From contig NC_053391.1 in the NCBI RefSeq assembly GCF_905171765.1, positions 107,606,644-107,670,643 on the forward strand: a stretch of DNA of 64,000 nucleotides, given 5' to 3'. The notes under the pieces were generated by a model. That model searched no databases. It saw only the letters and a program-made list of their open reading frames with translations, and was not told the origin of the DNA. Below are positions 22,955 through 33,042 of the stretch, one piece after another. The DNA is from Bufo bufo. Taxonomy: Eukaryota; Chordata; Amphibia; Anura; Bufonidae. The translations under genes and the position numbers were made by a program. Position 1 is the first letter of the stretch. Every line of letters starts with the position of its first letter.

Positions 22955-25900
22955 ATGAGGAAAACATCTAATAAGGGACGCGGACGTGGACATGGTCGTG
23001 GTGGTGTTAGTGGACCCTCTGGTGCTGGGAGAGGACGTGGCCGTTCTGCCACAGCCACACGTCCTAGTGTACCAACTACCTCAGGTCCCAGTAGCCGCCA
23101 GAATTTACAGCGATATTTGGTGGGGCCCAATGCCGTTCTAAGGATGGTAAGGCCTGAGCAGGTACAGGCATTAGTCAATTGGGTGGCCGACAGTGCATCC
23201 AGCACGTTCACATTATCTCCCACCCAGTCTTCTGCAGAAAGCGCACAGATGGCGCATGAAAACCAAGCCCATCAGTCTGTCACATCACCCCCATGCATAT
23301 CAGGGAAACTGTCTGAGCCTCAAGTTATGCAGCAGTCTCTTATGCTGTTTGAAGACTCTGCTGCCAGGGTTTCCCAAGGGCATCCACCTAGCTCTTCACC
23401 AGGGGTGGAAGAGATAGAATGCACTAACGCACAACCACTTATGTTTCCTGATGATGAGGACATGGGAATACCACCTCAGCACGTCTCTGATGAAGACGAA
23501 ACACAGGTGCCAACTGCTGCGTCTTTCTGCAGTGTGCAGACTGAACAGGAGGTCAGGGATCAAGACTGGGTGGAAGACGATGCAGGGGACGATGAGGTCC
23601 TAGACCCCACATGGAATGAAGGTCGTGCCACTGACTTTCACAGTTCGGAGGAAGAGGCAGTGGTGAGACCGAGCCAACAGCGTAGCAAAAGAGGGAGCAG
23701 TGGGCAAAATCAGAACACCAGCCGCCAAGAGACTCCGCCTGCTACTGACCGCCGCCATCTGGGACCGAGCACCCCAAAGGCCGCTTCAAGGAGTTCCCTG
23801 GCATGGCACTTCTTCAAACAATGTGCTGACGACAAGACCCGAGTGGTTTGCACGCTGTGCCATCAGAGCCTGAAGCGAGGCATTAACGTTCTGAACCTTA
23901 GCACAACCTGCATGACCAGGCACCTGCATGCAAAGCATGAACTGCAGTGGAGTAAACACCTTAAAAACAAGGAAGTCACTCAGGCTCCCCCTGCTGCCTC
24001 TTCTGCTGCCGCCGCCTCGGCCTCTTCTGCTGCTGCCGCCGCCTCGGCCTCTTCTGCTGCTGCTGCCGCCGCCTCGGCCTCTTCCTCTGCCTCTGGAGGA
24101 ACGTTGGCACCTGCCGCCCAGCAAACATGGGATGTACCACCAACACCACCACCTGCGTCACCAAGCATCTCAACCATGTCACACGGCAGATTTCAGCTCT
24201 CCATCTCACAAACATTTGAGAGAAAGCGTAAATTCCCACATAGCCACCCTCGATCCCTGGCCCTGAATGCCAGCATTTCTAAACTACTGGCCTATGAAAT
24301 GCTGTCATTTAGGCTGGTGGATGCACACAGCTTCAAACAGCTCATGTCGCTTGCTGTCCCACAGTATGTTGTTCCCAGCCGCCACTACTTCTCCAAGAGA
24401 GCCGTGCCTTCCCTGCACAAACAAGTGTCCGATAAAATCAAGTGTGCACTGCGCAACGCCATCTGTGGCAAGGTCCACCTAACCACAGATACGTGGACCA
24501 GTAAGCACGGCCAGGGACGCTATATCTCCCTAACTGCACACTGGGTAAATGTAGTGGCGGCTGGGCCCCAGGCGGAGAGCTGTTTGGCGCACGTCCTTCC
24601 GCCGCCAAGGATCGCAGGGCAACATTCTTTGCCTCCTGTCTCCTCCTCCTCCTACTCAGCTTCCTCCTCCTCTTCTTCCACCTGCTCATCCAGTCAGCCA
24701 CACACCTTCACCACCAACTTCAGCACAGCCCGGGGTAAACGTCAGCAGGCCATTCTGAAACTCATATGTTTGGGGGACAGGCTCCACACCGCACAGGAGT
24801 TGTGGCGGGGTATAGAACAACAGACCGACGAGTGGTTGCTGCCGGTGAGCCTCAAGCCCGGCCTGGTGGTGTGCGATAATGGGCGAAATCTCGTTGCAGC
24901 TCTGGGACTAGCCGGTTTGACGCACATCCCTTGCCTGGCGCATGTGCTGAATTTGGTGGTGCAGAAGTTCATTCGCAACTACCCTGACATGTCAGAGCTG
25001 CTGCATAAAGTGCGGGCCGTCTGTTCGCGCTTCCGGCGTTCACACCCTGCCGCTGCTCGCCTGTCTGCGCTACAGCGTAACTTCGGCCTTCCCGCTCACC
25101 GCCTCATATGCGACGTACCCACCAGGTGGAACTCCACCTTGCATATGCTGGACAGACTGTGCGAGCAGCAACAGGCCATAGTGGAGTTTCAGCTGCAGCA
25201 CGCACGGGTCAGTCGCACTGTGGATCAGACACACTTCACCACCAATGACTGGGCCTCCATGCGAGACCTGTGTGCCCTGTTGCGCTGTTTCGAGTACTCC
25301 ACCAACATGGCCAGTGGCGATGACGCCGTTATCAGTGTTACAATACCACTTCTATGTCTCCTTGAGAAAACACTTAGGGCGATGATGGAAGAGGAGGTGG
25401 CCCAGGAGGAAGAGGGGTCATTTTTAGCACTTTCAGGCCAGTCTCTTCGAAGTGACTCAGAGGGAGGTTTTTTGCAACACCAGAGGTCAGGTACAAATGT
25501 GGCCAGACAGGGCCCACTACTGGAGGACGAGGAGGACGAGGATGAGGAGGAGATGGAGGAGGATGAGGATGAAGCATGTTCACAGCGGGGTGGCACCCAA
25601 AGCAGCTCAGGCCCATCACTGGTGCGTGGCTGGGGGGAAACACAGGACGATGACGATACGCCTCCCACAGAGGACAGCTTGTCCTTACCTCTGGGCAGCC
25701 TGGCACACATGAGCGACTACATGCTGCAGTGCCTGCGCAACGACAGCAGAGTTGCCCACATTTTAACGTGTGCGGACTACTGGGTTGCCACCCTGCTGGA
25801 TCCCCGATACAAAGACAATGTGTCCACCTTACTTCCTACACTGGAGCGTGATAGGAAGATGCGCGAGTACAAGCGCAGGTTGGTAGACGCGCTACTGAGA

Positions 25901-26401
25901 GCATTCCCAAATGTCACAGGGGAACCAGTGGAAGCCCAAGGCGAAGGCAGAGGAGGAGCAAGAGGTCGCCAACGCAGCTGTGTCACGGCCAGCTCCTCTG
26001 AGGGCAGGGTTAGCATGGCAGAGATGTGGAAAAGTTTTGTCACCACGCCACAGCTAACTGCACCACCACCTGATACGGAACGTGTTAGCAGGAGGCAACA
26101 TTTCACTAACATGGTGGAACAGTACCTGTGCACACCCCTCCACGTACTGACTGATGGTTCGGCCCCATTCAACTTCTGGGTCTCCAAATTGTCCACGTGG
26201 CCAGAGCTAGCCTTTTATGCCTTGGAGGTGCTGGCCTGCCCGGCGGCCAGCGTTTTGTCTGAACGTGTATTCAGCACGGCAGGGGGCGTCATTACAGACA
26301 AACGCAGCCGCCTGTCTACAGCCAATGTGGACAAGCTGACGTTCATAAAAATGAACCAGGCATGGATCCCACAGGACCTGTCCATCCCTTGTGCAGATTA
26401 G
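22955..26401 (+). CDS. hAT transposase with BED zinc finger, 1,148 aa
   Basis: One uninterrupted frame. The N-terminus (8-31) is a glycine/arginine-rich tract (RGRGHGRGG), and 165-240 is acidic. A BED finger lies at about 284-328: W284, C299-x2-C302, H323-x4-H328. An alanine/serine run follows (346-380). The RNase H-like core has D512 (LTTDTWTS), D641 (VVCDNGRN) with C660-x2-H663 (IPCLAHVLNLV), an RW motif (PTRWNSTLH, about 721-730) and E1103 (SVLSERVFSTAGG) in the C-terminal dimerisation block. It should bind the element ends and perform cut-and-paste transposition in the nucleus. The start has A at -3 and is the first ATG after the array. All key residues are present. Domesticated ZBED host genes look similar, but the flanking TIRs and duplication show this is a transposon. 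Confidence 0.95.
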   Translation: MRKTSNKGRGRGHGRGGVSGPSGAGRGRGRSATATRPSVPTTSGPSSRQNLQRYLVGPNAVLRMVRPEQVQALVNWVADSASSTFTLSPTQSSAESAQMAHENQAHQSVTSPPCISGKLSEPQVMQQSLMLFEDSAARVSQGHPPSSSPGVEEIECTNAQPLMFPDDEDMGIPPQHVSDEDETQVPTAASFCSVQTEQEVRDQDWVEDDAGDDEVLDPTWNEGRATDFHSSEEEAVVRPSQQRSKRGSSGQNQNTSRQETPPATDRRHLGPSTPKAASRSSLAWHFFKQCADDKTRVVCTLCHQSLKRGINVLNLSTTCMTRHLHAKHELQWSKHLKNKEVTQAPPAASSAAAASASSAAAAASASSAAAAAASASSSASGGTLAPAAQQTWDVPPTPPPASPSISTMSHGRFQLSISQTFERKRKFPHSHPRSLALNASISKLLAYEMLSFRLVDAHSFKQLMSLAVPQYVVPSRHYFSKRAVPSLHKQVSDKIKCALRNAICGKVHLTTDTWTSKHGQGRYISLTAHWVNVVAAGPQAESCLAHVLPPPRIAGQHSLPPVSSSSYSASSSSSSTCSSSQPHTFTTNFSTARGKRQQAILKLICLGDRLHTAQELWRGIEQQTDEWLLPVSLKPGLVVCDNGRNLVAALGLAGLTHIPCLAHVLNLVVQKFIRNYPDMSELLHKVRAVCSRFRRSHPAAARLSALQRNFGLPAHRLICDVPTRWNSTLHMLDRLCEQQQAIVEFQLQHARVSRTVDQTHFTTNDWASMRDLCALLRCFEYSTNMASGDDAVISVTIPLLCLLEKTLRAMMEEEVAQEEEGSFLALSGQSLRSDSEGGFLQHQRSGTNVARQGPLLEDEEDEDEEEMEEDEDEACSQRGGTQSSSGPSLVRGWGETQDDDDTPPTEDSLSLPLGSLAHMSDYMLQCLRNDSRVAHILTCADYWVATLLDPRYKDNVSTLLPTLERDRKMREYKRRLVDALLRAFPNVTGEPVEAQGEGRGGARGRQRSCVTASSSEGRVSMAEMWKSFVTTPQLTAPPPDTERVSRRQHFTNMVEQYLCTPLHVLTDGSAPFNFWVSKLSTWPELAFYALEVLACPAASVLSERVFSTAGGVITDKRSRLSTANVDKLTFIKMNQAWIPQDLSIPCAD

Positions 26402-26509
26402 ATATTAACTACCTCCCCTTAACAATATATTATTCTACTCCAGGGCACTTCCTCATTCAATACTATTTTTATTTTCATTTTACCATTATATTGCGGGGCA
26501 ACCCAAAGT

Positions 26510-28020
26510 TGAATGAACCTCTCCTCTGTCTGGGTGCCGGGGCCTAAATGTGTGACAGTGGCCTGTTCCAGTGGTGGGTGACGTGAAGCCTGATTCTCTG
26601 CTATGACATGAAGACTTATTCTGTGCTGACATGAAGCCAGATTCTCTGTTACGCGACCTCTCTCCTCTGCCTGGGTGCCTGGGCCTAAATATGTGACAGT
26701 GGCCTGTTCCAGTGGTGGGTGACGTGAAGCCTGATTCTCTGCTATGACATGAAGACAGATTCTGCGCTGACATAATGCCAGATTCTCTGTTACGGGACCG
26801 CTCTCCTCTGTCTGGGTGCCGGGGCCTAAATGTGTGACAGTGGCCTGTTCCAGTGGTGGGTGACGTGAAGCTTGATTCTCTGCTATGACATGAAGACAGA
26901 TTCTGTGCTGACATAAGGCCAGATTCTCTGTTACGCGACCTCTCTCCTCTGCCTGGGTGCCTGGGCCTAAATGTGTGACAGTGGCCTGTTCCAGTGGTGG
27001 GTGACGTGAAGCCTGATTCTCTGCTATGACATGAAGACAGATTCTGTGCTGACATAAGGCCAGATTCTCTGTTACGGGACCGCTCTCCTCTGTCTGGGTG
27101 CCGGGGCCTAAATGTGTGACAGTGGCCTGTTCCAGTGGTGGGTGACGTGAAGCCTGATTCTCTGCTATGACATGAAGACAGATTCTGTGCTGACATAAGG
27201 CCAGATTCTCTGTTACGGGACTGCTCTCCTCTGTCTGGGTGCCGGGGCCTAAATGTGTGACAGTGGCCTGTTCCAGTGGTGGGTGACGTGAAGCCTGATT
27301 CTCTGCTATGACATGAAGACAGATTTTGTGCTGACATAAGGCCAGATTCTCTGTTACGCGACCTCTCTCCTCTGCCTGGGTGCCTGGGCCTAAATATGTG
27401 ACAGTGGCCTGTTCCAGTGGTGGGTGACGTGAAGCCTGATTCTCTGCTATGACATGAAGACAGATCCTGCGCTGACATAAGGCCAGATTCTCTGTTACGG
27501 GACCGCTCTCCTCTGTCTGGGTGCCGGGGCCTAAATGTGTGACAGTGGCCTGTTCCAGTGGTGGGTGACGTGAAGCCTGATTCTCTGCTATGACATGAAG
27601 ACAGATTCTGTGCTGACATAAGGCCAGATTCACTGTTACGGGACAGCTCTCCTCTGTCTGGGTGCCGGGGCCTAAATGTGTGACAGTGGCCTGTTCCAGT
27701 GGTGGGTGACGTGAAGCCTGATTCTCTGCTATGACATGAAGACAGATTCTGCGCTGACATAAGGCCAGATTCTCTGTTACGGGACATCTCTCCTCTGTCT
27801 GGGTGCCGGGGCCTAAATGTGTGACAGTGGCCTGTTCCAGTGGTGGGTGACGTGAAGCCTGATTCTCTGCTATGACATGAAGACTGATTCTGTGCTGACA
27901 TGAAGCCAGATTCTCTGCTATGGCATGAAGAGACTGATTCTGTGCTGACATGAAGCCAGATTCTTTGCTATGGCATGAAGAGACTGATTCTCTGCTGACG
28001 TGAAGCCAGATTCTCTGCTA
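26510..28020. repeat. 141-bp tandem array, about 10 units
   Basis: The marker tgggtgcc recurs every 141 bp (26531, 26672, 26813, 26954, 27095 and onward). Each unit has gcctgttccagtggtgggtg, acgtgaagcctgattctctg and ctgacataaggccagattct. Two sub-types alternate at the start (tgccgggg versus tgcctggg). After 27890 it degenerates to short repeats of gctatggcatgaagagactg. Because 141 is a multiple of three, two minus-strand frames stay open for about 500 and 470 codons with a 47-residue period. I do not regard them as genes. Confidence 0.95.
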
Positions 28021-28179
28021 TGGGACCTCTGTCCAATTGATATTGGTTCATTTTTATTTTTTTTATTTTTATTTTAATTCATTTCCCTATCCACATTTGT
28101 TTGCAGGGGATTTACCTACATGTTGCTGCCTTTTGCAGCCCTCTAGCTCTTTCCTGGGCTGTTTTACAGCCTTTTTAGT

Positions 28180-28325
28180 GCCCAAAAGTTCGGGTCCCCA
28201 TTGACTTCAATGGGGTTCGGGTTCGGGACGAAGTTCGGTTCGGGTTCGGATCCCAAACCCGAACATTTCCGGGAAGTTCGGCCGAACTTCTCGAACCCGA
28301 ACATCCAGGTGTTCGCTCAACTCTA
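28180..28325. promoter_or_regulatory. subterminal GTTCGG/CCGAAC cluster, hAT right end
   Basis: About ten copies of GTTCGG or its inverse occur in 130 bp (for example gggttcgggttcggg, gaagttcggttcgggttcgg, cccgaacatttcc). A smaller cluster lies near the left end (19370-19430). hAT transposases commonly bind short motifs repeated near the ends through their BED finger. Assigning this motif as the binding site is inference. Confidence 0.55.
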
Positions 28326-29449
28326 GTCCTGAAAAAAAATCAGACATTGAGCTGTCCGTTTTTTTTCAGGACCCATTGAAAATGAATGGGTCCAGATGTG
28401 GTCCAGATCTGTTCCGCAAAAAACGGAACAGATCAGGAAAGAAACAACGGACGTGTGAATGGACCCGAATAGTGAGGGGACACGACCACCGGCTCCCTAC
28501 ACTTAATACGGAGGGAGTCAGGGTCACCTCGGATTAAGCAAACAGGAAAACAAAGATAAATGAACAGACTTATCTGTAGAAGCATCAGTTGTAGCATCCA
28601 GCATGCACACACTCCAGGAAGTTGTATAAACCGCAAAGTGATGCAGTATGGGAGGGTATTTAAAGGGATGCAATCAGTGCAACTAGATAACAGCTGAGAG
28701 AGGGAAACGAGATGACAAAACGAAAGCAAAACAAAAGAACCTCAAGCAGGAGGTTCTAAAGAACGTCTGTCAGAGCTTCACAGATGTCTGGCGGTGACAG
28801 TCACCACAGGTTCTTTAGCCTGCAGCTCATGATTAAAGAAGTAAGAAGAGATCGGCAACTACGCGATCAAGAGGAGGTGGTGAGTTAATTTATTTTTATT
28901 TTTTAACCCTCAATTGACCTTCTACTAAGCATTCTGTATTAAATAATGCTATTATTTTCCCTTAGAACCATGTTATAAGGGAAAATAATACAGTGAATAG
29001 TCATCTTAGCAACCATGCGTGAAAATCGCACCGCATCTGCACTTGCTTGCGATTTTCACTCAGCCCCATTCACTTCTATGGGGCCTGCGTTGCGTGATAA
29101 ACGCACAATATAGAACATGCTGCGATTTTCACGCAACGCACAAGTGATGCGTGAAAATCACCGCTCATATGCACAGCCCCTGTCGACAGGACTTTGTTTT
29201 CCATCTTGCATAACGGGAACCAGACGGATCCGTTTTGATTCCCATAGACTTCTATTAGGACGGAGCAAAACTGAATGCCTCTTAAAGGCTTCCGTTTTGC
29301 ATTCCATCATAACGCAAGTCTATGGGCAGCAAAACTGATCCGTCCTTCCGTCTTATGGATTACGTTATGTTCCGTTATAACCCTGTTATAACGGAAAGCC
29401 ATAATGGACTCCATAACGCTAGTGTGAACCCACCCTGACTCCACTCTAA

Positions 29450-29849
29450 GGCCTCTTTCACACGTCCATGATGACATCTGTGACAAGATGGTCAGTGGTT
29501 CATCACTGAAGATGCCTGTGAAGGATCCATATTTGGTCCATGTGCGTTTTTTGCTGCCTGTACACACTGCTAGCCTGAAAATTAATTTCAAAAGTATATC
29601 CTCGTAATGATCTGTGAAAACCATGGACTAAACATGGATGGCATCCGGGTTATTTCAGTGGTTTATACAAACCCATACACTATAATGTGCATGAGGGATC
29701 TATAATCACAGACAAAATATGGCTTGATTCTGTGGTGTCACCAATGACCCACAAACTTTGGAAAACCACTAATGTCAATGGATATGAGAGAGGTCCATGG
29801 AGACCACAGACAGTACACATCCATGATTTATTGACATGTGAAAGACACC
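29450..29849. mobile_element. Harbinger-like MITE, TAA target site
   Basis: Ends are GGCCTCTTTCACACGTCC on the left and, in inverse, GGTGTCTTTCACATGTC on the right, flanked by TAA at 29447-29449 and 29850-29852. A three-base TWA duplication is typical of PIF/Harbinger elements. An inverted fragment of the same family is at 18467-18562. No coding region. Confidence 0.78.
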
Positions 29850-29867
29850 TAAAGGTGGTTGCACATA

Positions 29868-30806
29868 CAGTACAGACCAAAAGTTTGGACACACCTTCTC
29901 ATTCAAAGAGTTTTCTTTATTTTCATGACTATGAAAATTGTAGATTCACACTGAAGGCATCAAAACTATGAATTAACACATGTGGAAATATATACATAAC
30001 AAACAAGTGTGAAACAACTGAAAATATGTCATATTCTAGGTTCTTCAAAGTAGCCACCTTTTGTTTTGATTACTGCTTTGCACACTCTTGGCATTCTCTT
30101 GATGAGCTTCAACAGGTAGTCCCCTGAAATGGTTTTCACTTCACAGGTGTGCCCTGTCAGGTTTAATAAGTGGGATTTCTTGCCTTATAAATGGGGTTGG
30201 GACCATCAGTTGCGTTGAGGAGAAGTCAGGTGGATACACAGCTGATAGTCCTACTGAATAGACTGTTAGAATTTGTAATATGGCAAGAAAAAAGCAGCTA
30301 AGTAAAGAAAAATGAGTGGCCATCATTACTTTAAGAAATGAAGGTCAGTCAGTCAGCTGAAAAATTGGGAAAACTTTGAAAGTAAGGGCTATTTGACCAT
30401 GAAGGAGAGTGATGGGGTGCTGCGCCAGATGACCTGGCCTCCACAGTCACCGGACCTGAACCCAATTGAGATGGTTTGGGGTGAGCTGGACCGCAGAGTG
30501 AAGGCAAAAGGGCCAACAAGTGCTAAGCATCTCTGGGAACTCCTTCAAGACTGTTGGAAGACCATTTCAGGGGACTACCTCTTGAAGCTCATCAAGAGAA
30601 TGCCAAGAGTGTGCAAAGCAGTAATCAAAGCAAAAGGTGGCTACTTTGAAGAACCTAGAATATGACATATTTTCAGTTGTTTCACACTTGTTTGTTATGT
30701 ATATAATTCCACATGTGTTAATTCATAGTTTTGATGCCTTCATAGTCATGAAAATAAAGAAAACTCTTTGAATGAGAAGGTGTGTCCAAACTTTTGGTCT
30801 GTACTG
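29868..30806 (+). mobile_element. non-autonomous Tc1-like element, copy 2
   Basis: Same family and same 939-bp length as 494-1432, with TA at 29866-29867 and 30807-30808. It shares the internal deletion junction. The 20-bp block containing attgtagattcacactg is present in the left repeat (about 29935-29957) and absent from the right one, opposite to copy 1. Confidence 0.94.
30280..30665 (+). pseudogene. Tc1 transposase remnant, copy 2
   Basis: The N-terminal frame from 30280 matches copy 1 for eleven codons, then reads TGA where copy 1 has CGA, a CpG-type change. The C-terminal frame (30393-30665) matches the copy 1 protein in full, including SPDLNPIEMVW. The catalytic centre is missing as in copy 1, so it is inactive. 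Confidence 0.9.
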
Positions 30807-30808
30807 TA

Positions 30809-31164
30809 CATTTTGTTTATTTTTTATTTTTTATGCTACTGCAGCTTTTGATGGAGTTTTGTAAGCCAAAGCCAGAAGAGGATCCAGCATGAGGTTGAAA
30901 AAAAAATTACTTCCTTACATTTACTATTCCTTTTACACCAACTTCTGACTTTGACTCAAAAGACTTCTCTCCCAAATCCAAGTCAAACAAGAAACAAAGA
31001 GGGACATACTGTAATTGTTTGTGGGAACAATTTTCCATAATCACCATCCAATAATTGCCTTACACATTTTTGACAACACTGTAACATTTACAGCTTCTTG
31101 CTCCACCATTCACCCAGTGACTGGCAGTATTGTGTCAGGGGAAATGAAATGACATTATAAATCA
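30809..31164. other. no recognisable feature
   Basis: Unique-looking AT-rich sequence between the Tc1 element and a minisatellite. No coding region or repeat pair seen. Confidence 0.45.
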
Positions 31165-31189
31165 CCTAGCTGCCATTCAGGCACATTAG

Positions 31190-31790
31190 GGAGCACCATC
31201 TTGTGTCATAAAGGGGCACCATATTGTGAGAAGGGTTATTATTCTGTGTTAGGTGGTAAATAAGTGGTGTTATACGGTGTTGGGGATACATAAAGGGCAT
31301 TATACTATGTTGGGGTACATAAAGGGGCATTACATGGTGTTGGGGATACATAAGAGGGCATTATACTATGTTGGGGTACTTAAGGAGCATTATAGTGTGT
31401 TGGGGTACATGGGGGTATTATATGGGGTTGGGGATACATAATAGGGTATCATACTATGTTTGGGCACATGAGGGGGCATTATATAGTGTTGGTGATACAT
31501 AAGAGGGCATTATACTATGTGGGGGCACATTATGGGCCATTATAGTGTGTTGGGGTACATAAGGAGGCATTATATGGTGTTGGGGATACATAAGAGAACA
31601 TTATACTATGTTGGGGTACATAAGGGGGCATTATAATGTGTTAGGGTGTATAAGAGGCATTATATGGTGTTGGTGATACATAAGAGGGCATTATACTATG
31701 TTGGTGCATAAATGGAGGCATTATAGTGTGTTAGGGTACATAAGGGGGCATTATACTATGTAAAGGTCAGATAAGAGAATTTCATACTGT
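31190..31790. repeat. degenerate minisatellite, about 33-bp unit, often as dimers
   Basis: Variants of ttggggtacataaggggc and attatactatg or attatatggtg alternate, giving an approximate 60-66-bp dimer (ttggggatacataagagggc versus ttggggtacataaggggc). Divergence increases to the right. No coding capacity. Confidence 0.85.
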
Positions 31791-31829
31791 GTGTAGGGCC
31801 CTAAAGAAGACATTACTCTGTGTGGGGAG

Positions 31830-32526
31830 GCACATATGGGGTCACTATATTAGTGGTGTAATAGGGCAGCTCTTAGCAGGGCTACGAGGTGGAGCATTGT
31901 GATGCTACACAGCAGACCTTTATGATGGAACATAACTTTGCTTAGTGCCCAAGAAATGCCAAATCTGCCCTGGATGTGATCAGCTAATGATACAGCACCA
32001 ATAAGTGTGTACATGACAATCCTCTGTAGACTATATCTGTATATAGTGGTTTTGCTTCATCTTTACAAAAAGCTTTATACCTACAGGCAGTCAGGACCTA
32101 TAGGTTAAAATGCGGTGCCTTTAATCCAAGGTAGCTACATAAAGAATACATTATAAATGATTCTTGCTTATACTAATCTCTGAACATGACATGGAATAAA
32201 ACAGCATCAGCACACACATTTCAAGATGTAAAATATACATATGAATGCATGAAGGTTTCTCTTTATGTGCCCTCTGAAACTCATACATGTGAATATAAGC
32301 AGCAGTCCCGTACTTCAGCAGCTCTGCATTACTGCTCATCTACTTTATCATGTAAAACCATTCTGCCCATTCTTTATGTTTCTTTACCCTGAGCATCAAG
32401 ATTTGCAGCTCACTGATATATGGAAAGCTCTGAATGTTCCCATGGGCAATACCATGAATCCAACTTAACTACAGGGTATAACAAATACATATGGTGAGCA
32501 CAGAGCCAACGGGTCGCTGATAAATA
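31830..32526. other. no recognisable feature
   Basis: No supported coding region, terminal repeat or tandem array. Short open frames are below 70 codons and show no family resemblance. Confidence 0.45.
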
Positions 32527-32890
32527 CAGCGGTCCCTCAAGTTACAATGTTCATTGGTTCCAGGACAACCATTGTATGTTGAAACCATTGTAACTTGAGT
32601 AATTAGTTCCAAAAATGCCCCAAAATGTCATTCAAGATAAGAGAAAATGAAGATTTAAGAAAAATAAGCAGATAGCTAAGACAGATAAGACAAGTCCTTA
32701 CATATAACAGAAAAGGAATAGCTGCTAACTAGCAACTAATACTGCTATTTTACCAGAGAAGTGTCCTTGATTGGATCTGAGTCTGAGACATTGTATGTTG
32801 AGTCTAGTTTGAACTTACGATGGGTCAGAAAAGACCATTGTATGTTGAAAATATTGTATCCTGAGGCCATTGTATCTTGAGGGATCACCG
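32527..32890. mobile_element. mariner-like MITE
   Basis: Left end CAGCGGTCCCTCAAGTTACA and right end (inverse) CGGTGATCCCTCAAGATACA, flanked by TA at 32525-32526 and 32891-32892. Several internal copies of cattgtatgttga and caatgttcattggttcc occur near both ends. The 364-bp length and lack of a gene make it a non-autonomous element. Confidence 0.78.
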
Positions 32891-32962
32891 TACATTATGA
32901 GTATTATGTATCCTATCTCCTGGTAACAATTCAACATGACATAGAGATGTAGTCCTGTCAAT

Positions 32963-33021
32963 TTCGTGGGTTCAGTTACTCACTTCACGAGGGGGGGGTG
33001 AAGTGAGTAACTGAACCCACG
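32963..33021. repeat. perfect short inverted repeat with G-rich loop
   Basis: Arms of 25 bp (tcgtgggttcagttactcac and its continuation) are exact inverses, separated by a loop of eight G residues within about 9 bp. It lies 20 bp left of the large palindrome at 33043. Confidence 0.88.
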
Positions 33022-33042
33022 ATACCACATTATTTTAAATAT

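Larger units (their letters stand above)
19357..28325 (+). mobile_element. full-length hAT transposon (Ac-like target), 8.97 kb
   Basis: The termini are TAGGGATGAGCGAAC and, from the right, TAGAGTTGAGCGAAC (13 of 15 match). An exact 8-bp duplication gtcctgaa flanks it (19349-19356 and 28326-28333), and its T at position 2 and A at position 7 fit the Ac-type nTnnnnAn pattern. In order it holds a TATA promoter, 78-bp and 295-bp tandem arrays, the 1,148-aa transposase gene, a 141-bp tandem array and a GTTCGG-rich right end. hAT elements are usually 2.5-5 kb. The excess here is the two arrays. The intact gene and exact duplication suggest recent movement. Confidence 0.94.
19255..28466. mobile_element. 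Harbinger-like MITE interrupted by the hAT element
   Basis: The left end GGGTCCATTCACACGTCCG and the right end read as its inverse (cggacgtgtgaatggaccc). Internal halves match in inverse: ctgatctgttcc, gcggaacagatctgg, cccattcattttcaatgggt. TAA precedes the left end; GAA follows the right, an imperfect 3-bp duplication. The same family occurs intact at 43209-43534. The hAT element sits just left of the middle, in the sequence gtcctgaa. Confidence 0.8.
19058..28799 (-). mobile_element. solo LTR of a chromovirus-like element, interrupted
   Basis: Sequence begins TGTCACGGATGG and ends GGCGGTGACA, flanked by the 5-bp duplication gtcac (19053-19057 and 28800-28804). The LTR sequence itself is only about 530 bp (19058-19254 plus 28467-28799). 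The rest is later insertion. On the minus strand the LTR ends CCGTGACA, like the LTR at 54811, and has a TATA-like TTTAAATACCC near 28660. I therefore place it on the minus strand and infer a related Tf1/sushi-type origin. No internal retroviral-type genes remain, as expected after LTR-LTR recombination. Confidence 0.8.
18566..29433. mobile_element. foldback MITE forming the outer shell of a nest
   Basis: The left arm (18566-19057) and right arm (28805-29433) are inverted copies. Shared blocks are gggttcacac at the tips, attttccctta(t) next to ataagggaaaataat, acagaatgcttagta, caattgagggttaa, and gatcacgtagctgccg against cggcaactacgcgatc. Tips differ in detail, so arms have diverged or recombined. 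The arms are separated by the solo LTR insertion (19058-28799). Without that insertion the element would be about 1.1 kb. No coding capacity. Confidence 0.72.

Noticed and set aside
22849..23223. Minus-strand frames overlapping the hAT transposase gene (also 25225-25710 and others)
   Set aside because: Shadow frames of a GC-rich coding region with low-complexity serine or proline peptides.
22955..26401. Domesticated host ZBED-type gene
   Set aside because: The frame sits between matching TIRs with an exact 8-bp duplication and is nested in other repeats, so a transposon gene is the simpler reading.
26419..27951. Minus-strand open frames of about 510 and 470 codons with a 47-residue repeat
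   Set aside because: They exist because the 141-bp tandem unit is a multiple of three and happens to lack stops in two frames. There is no recognisable domain, and the array lies downstream of the transposase in the hAT element.
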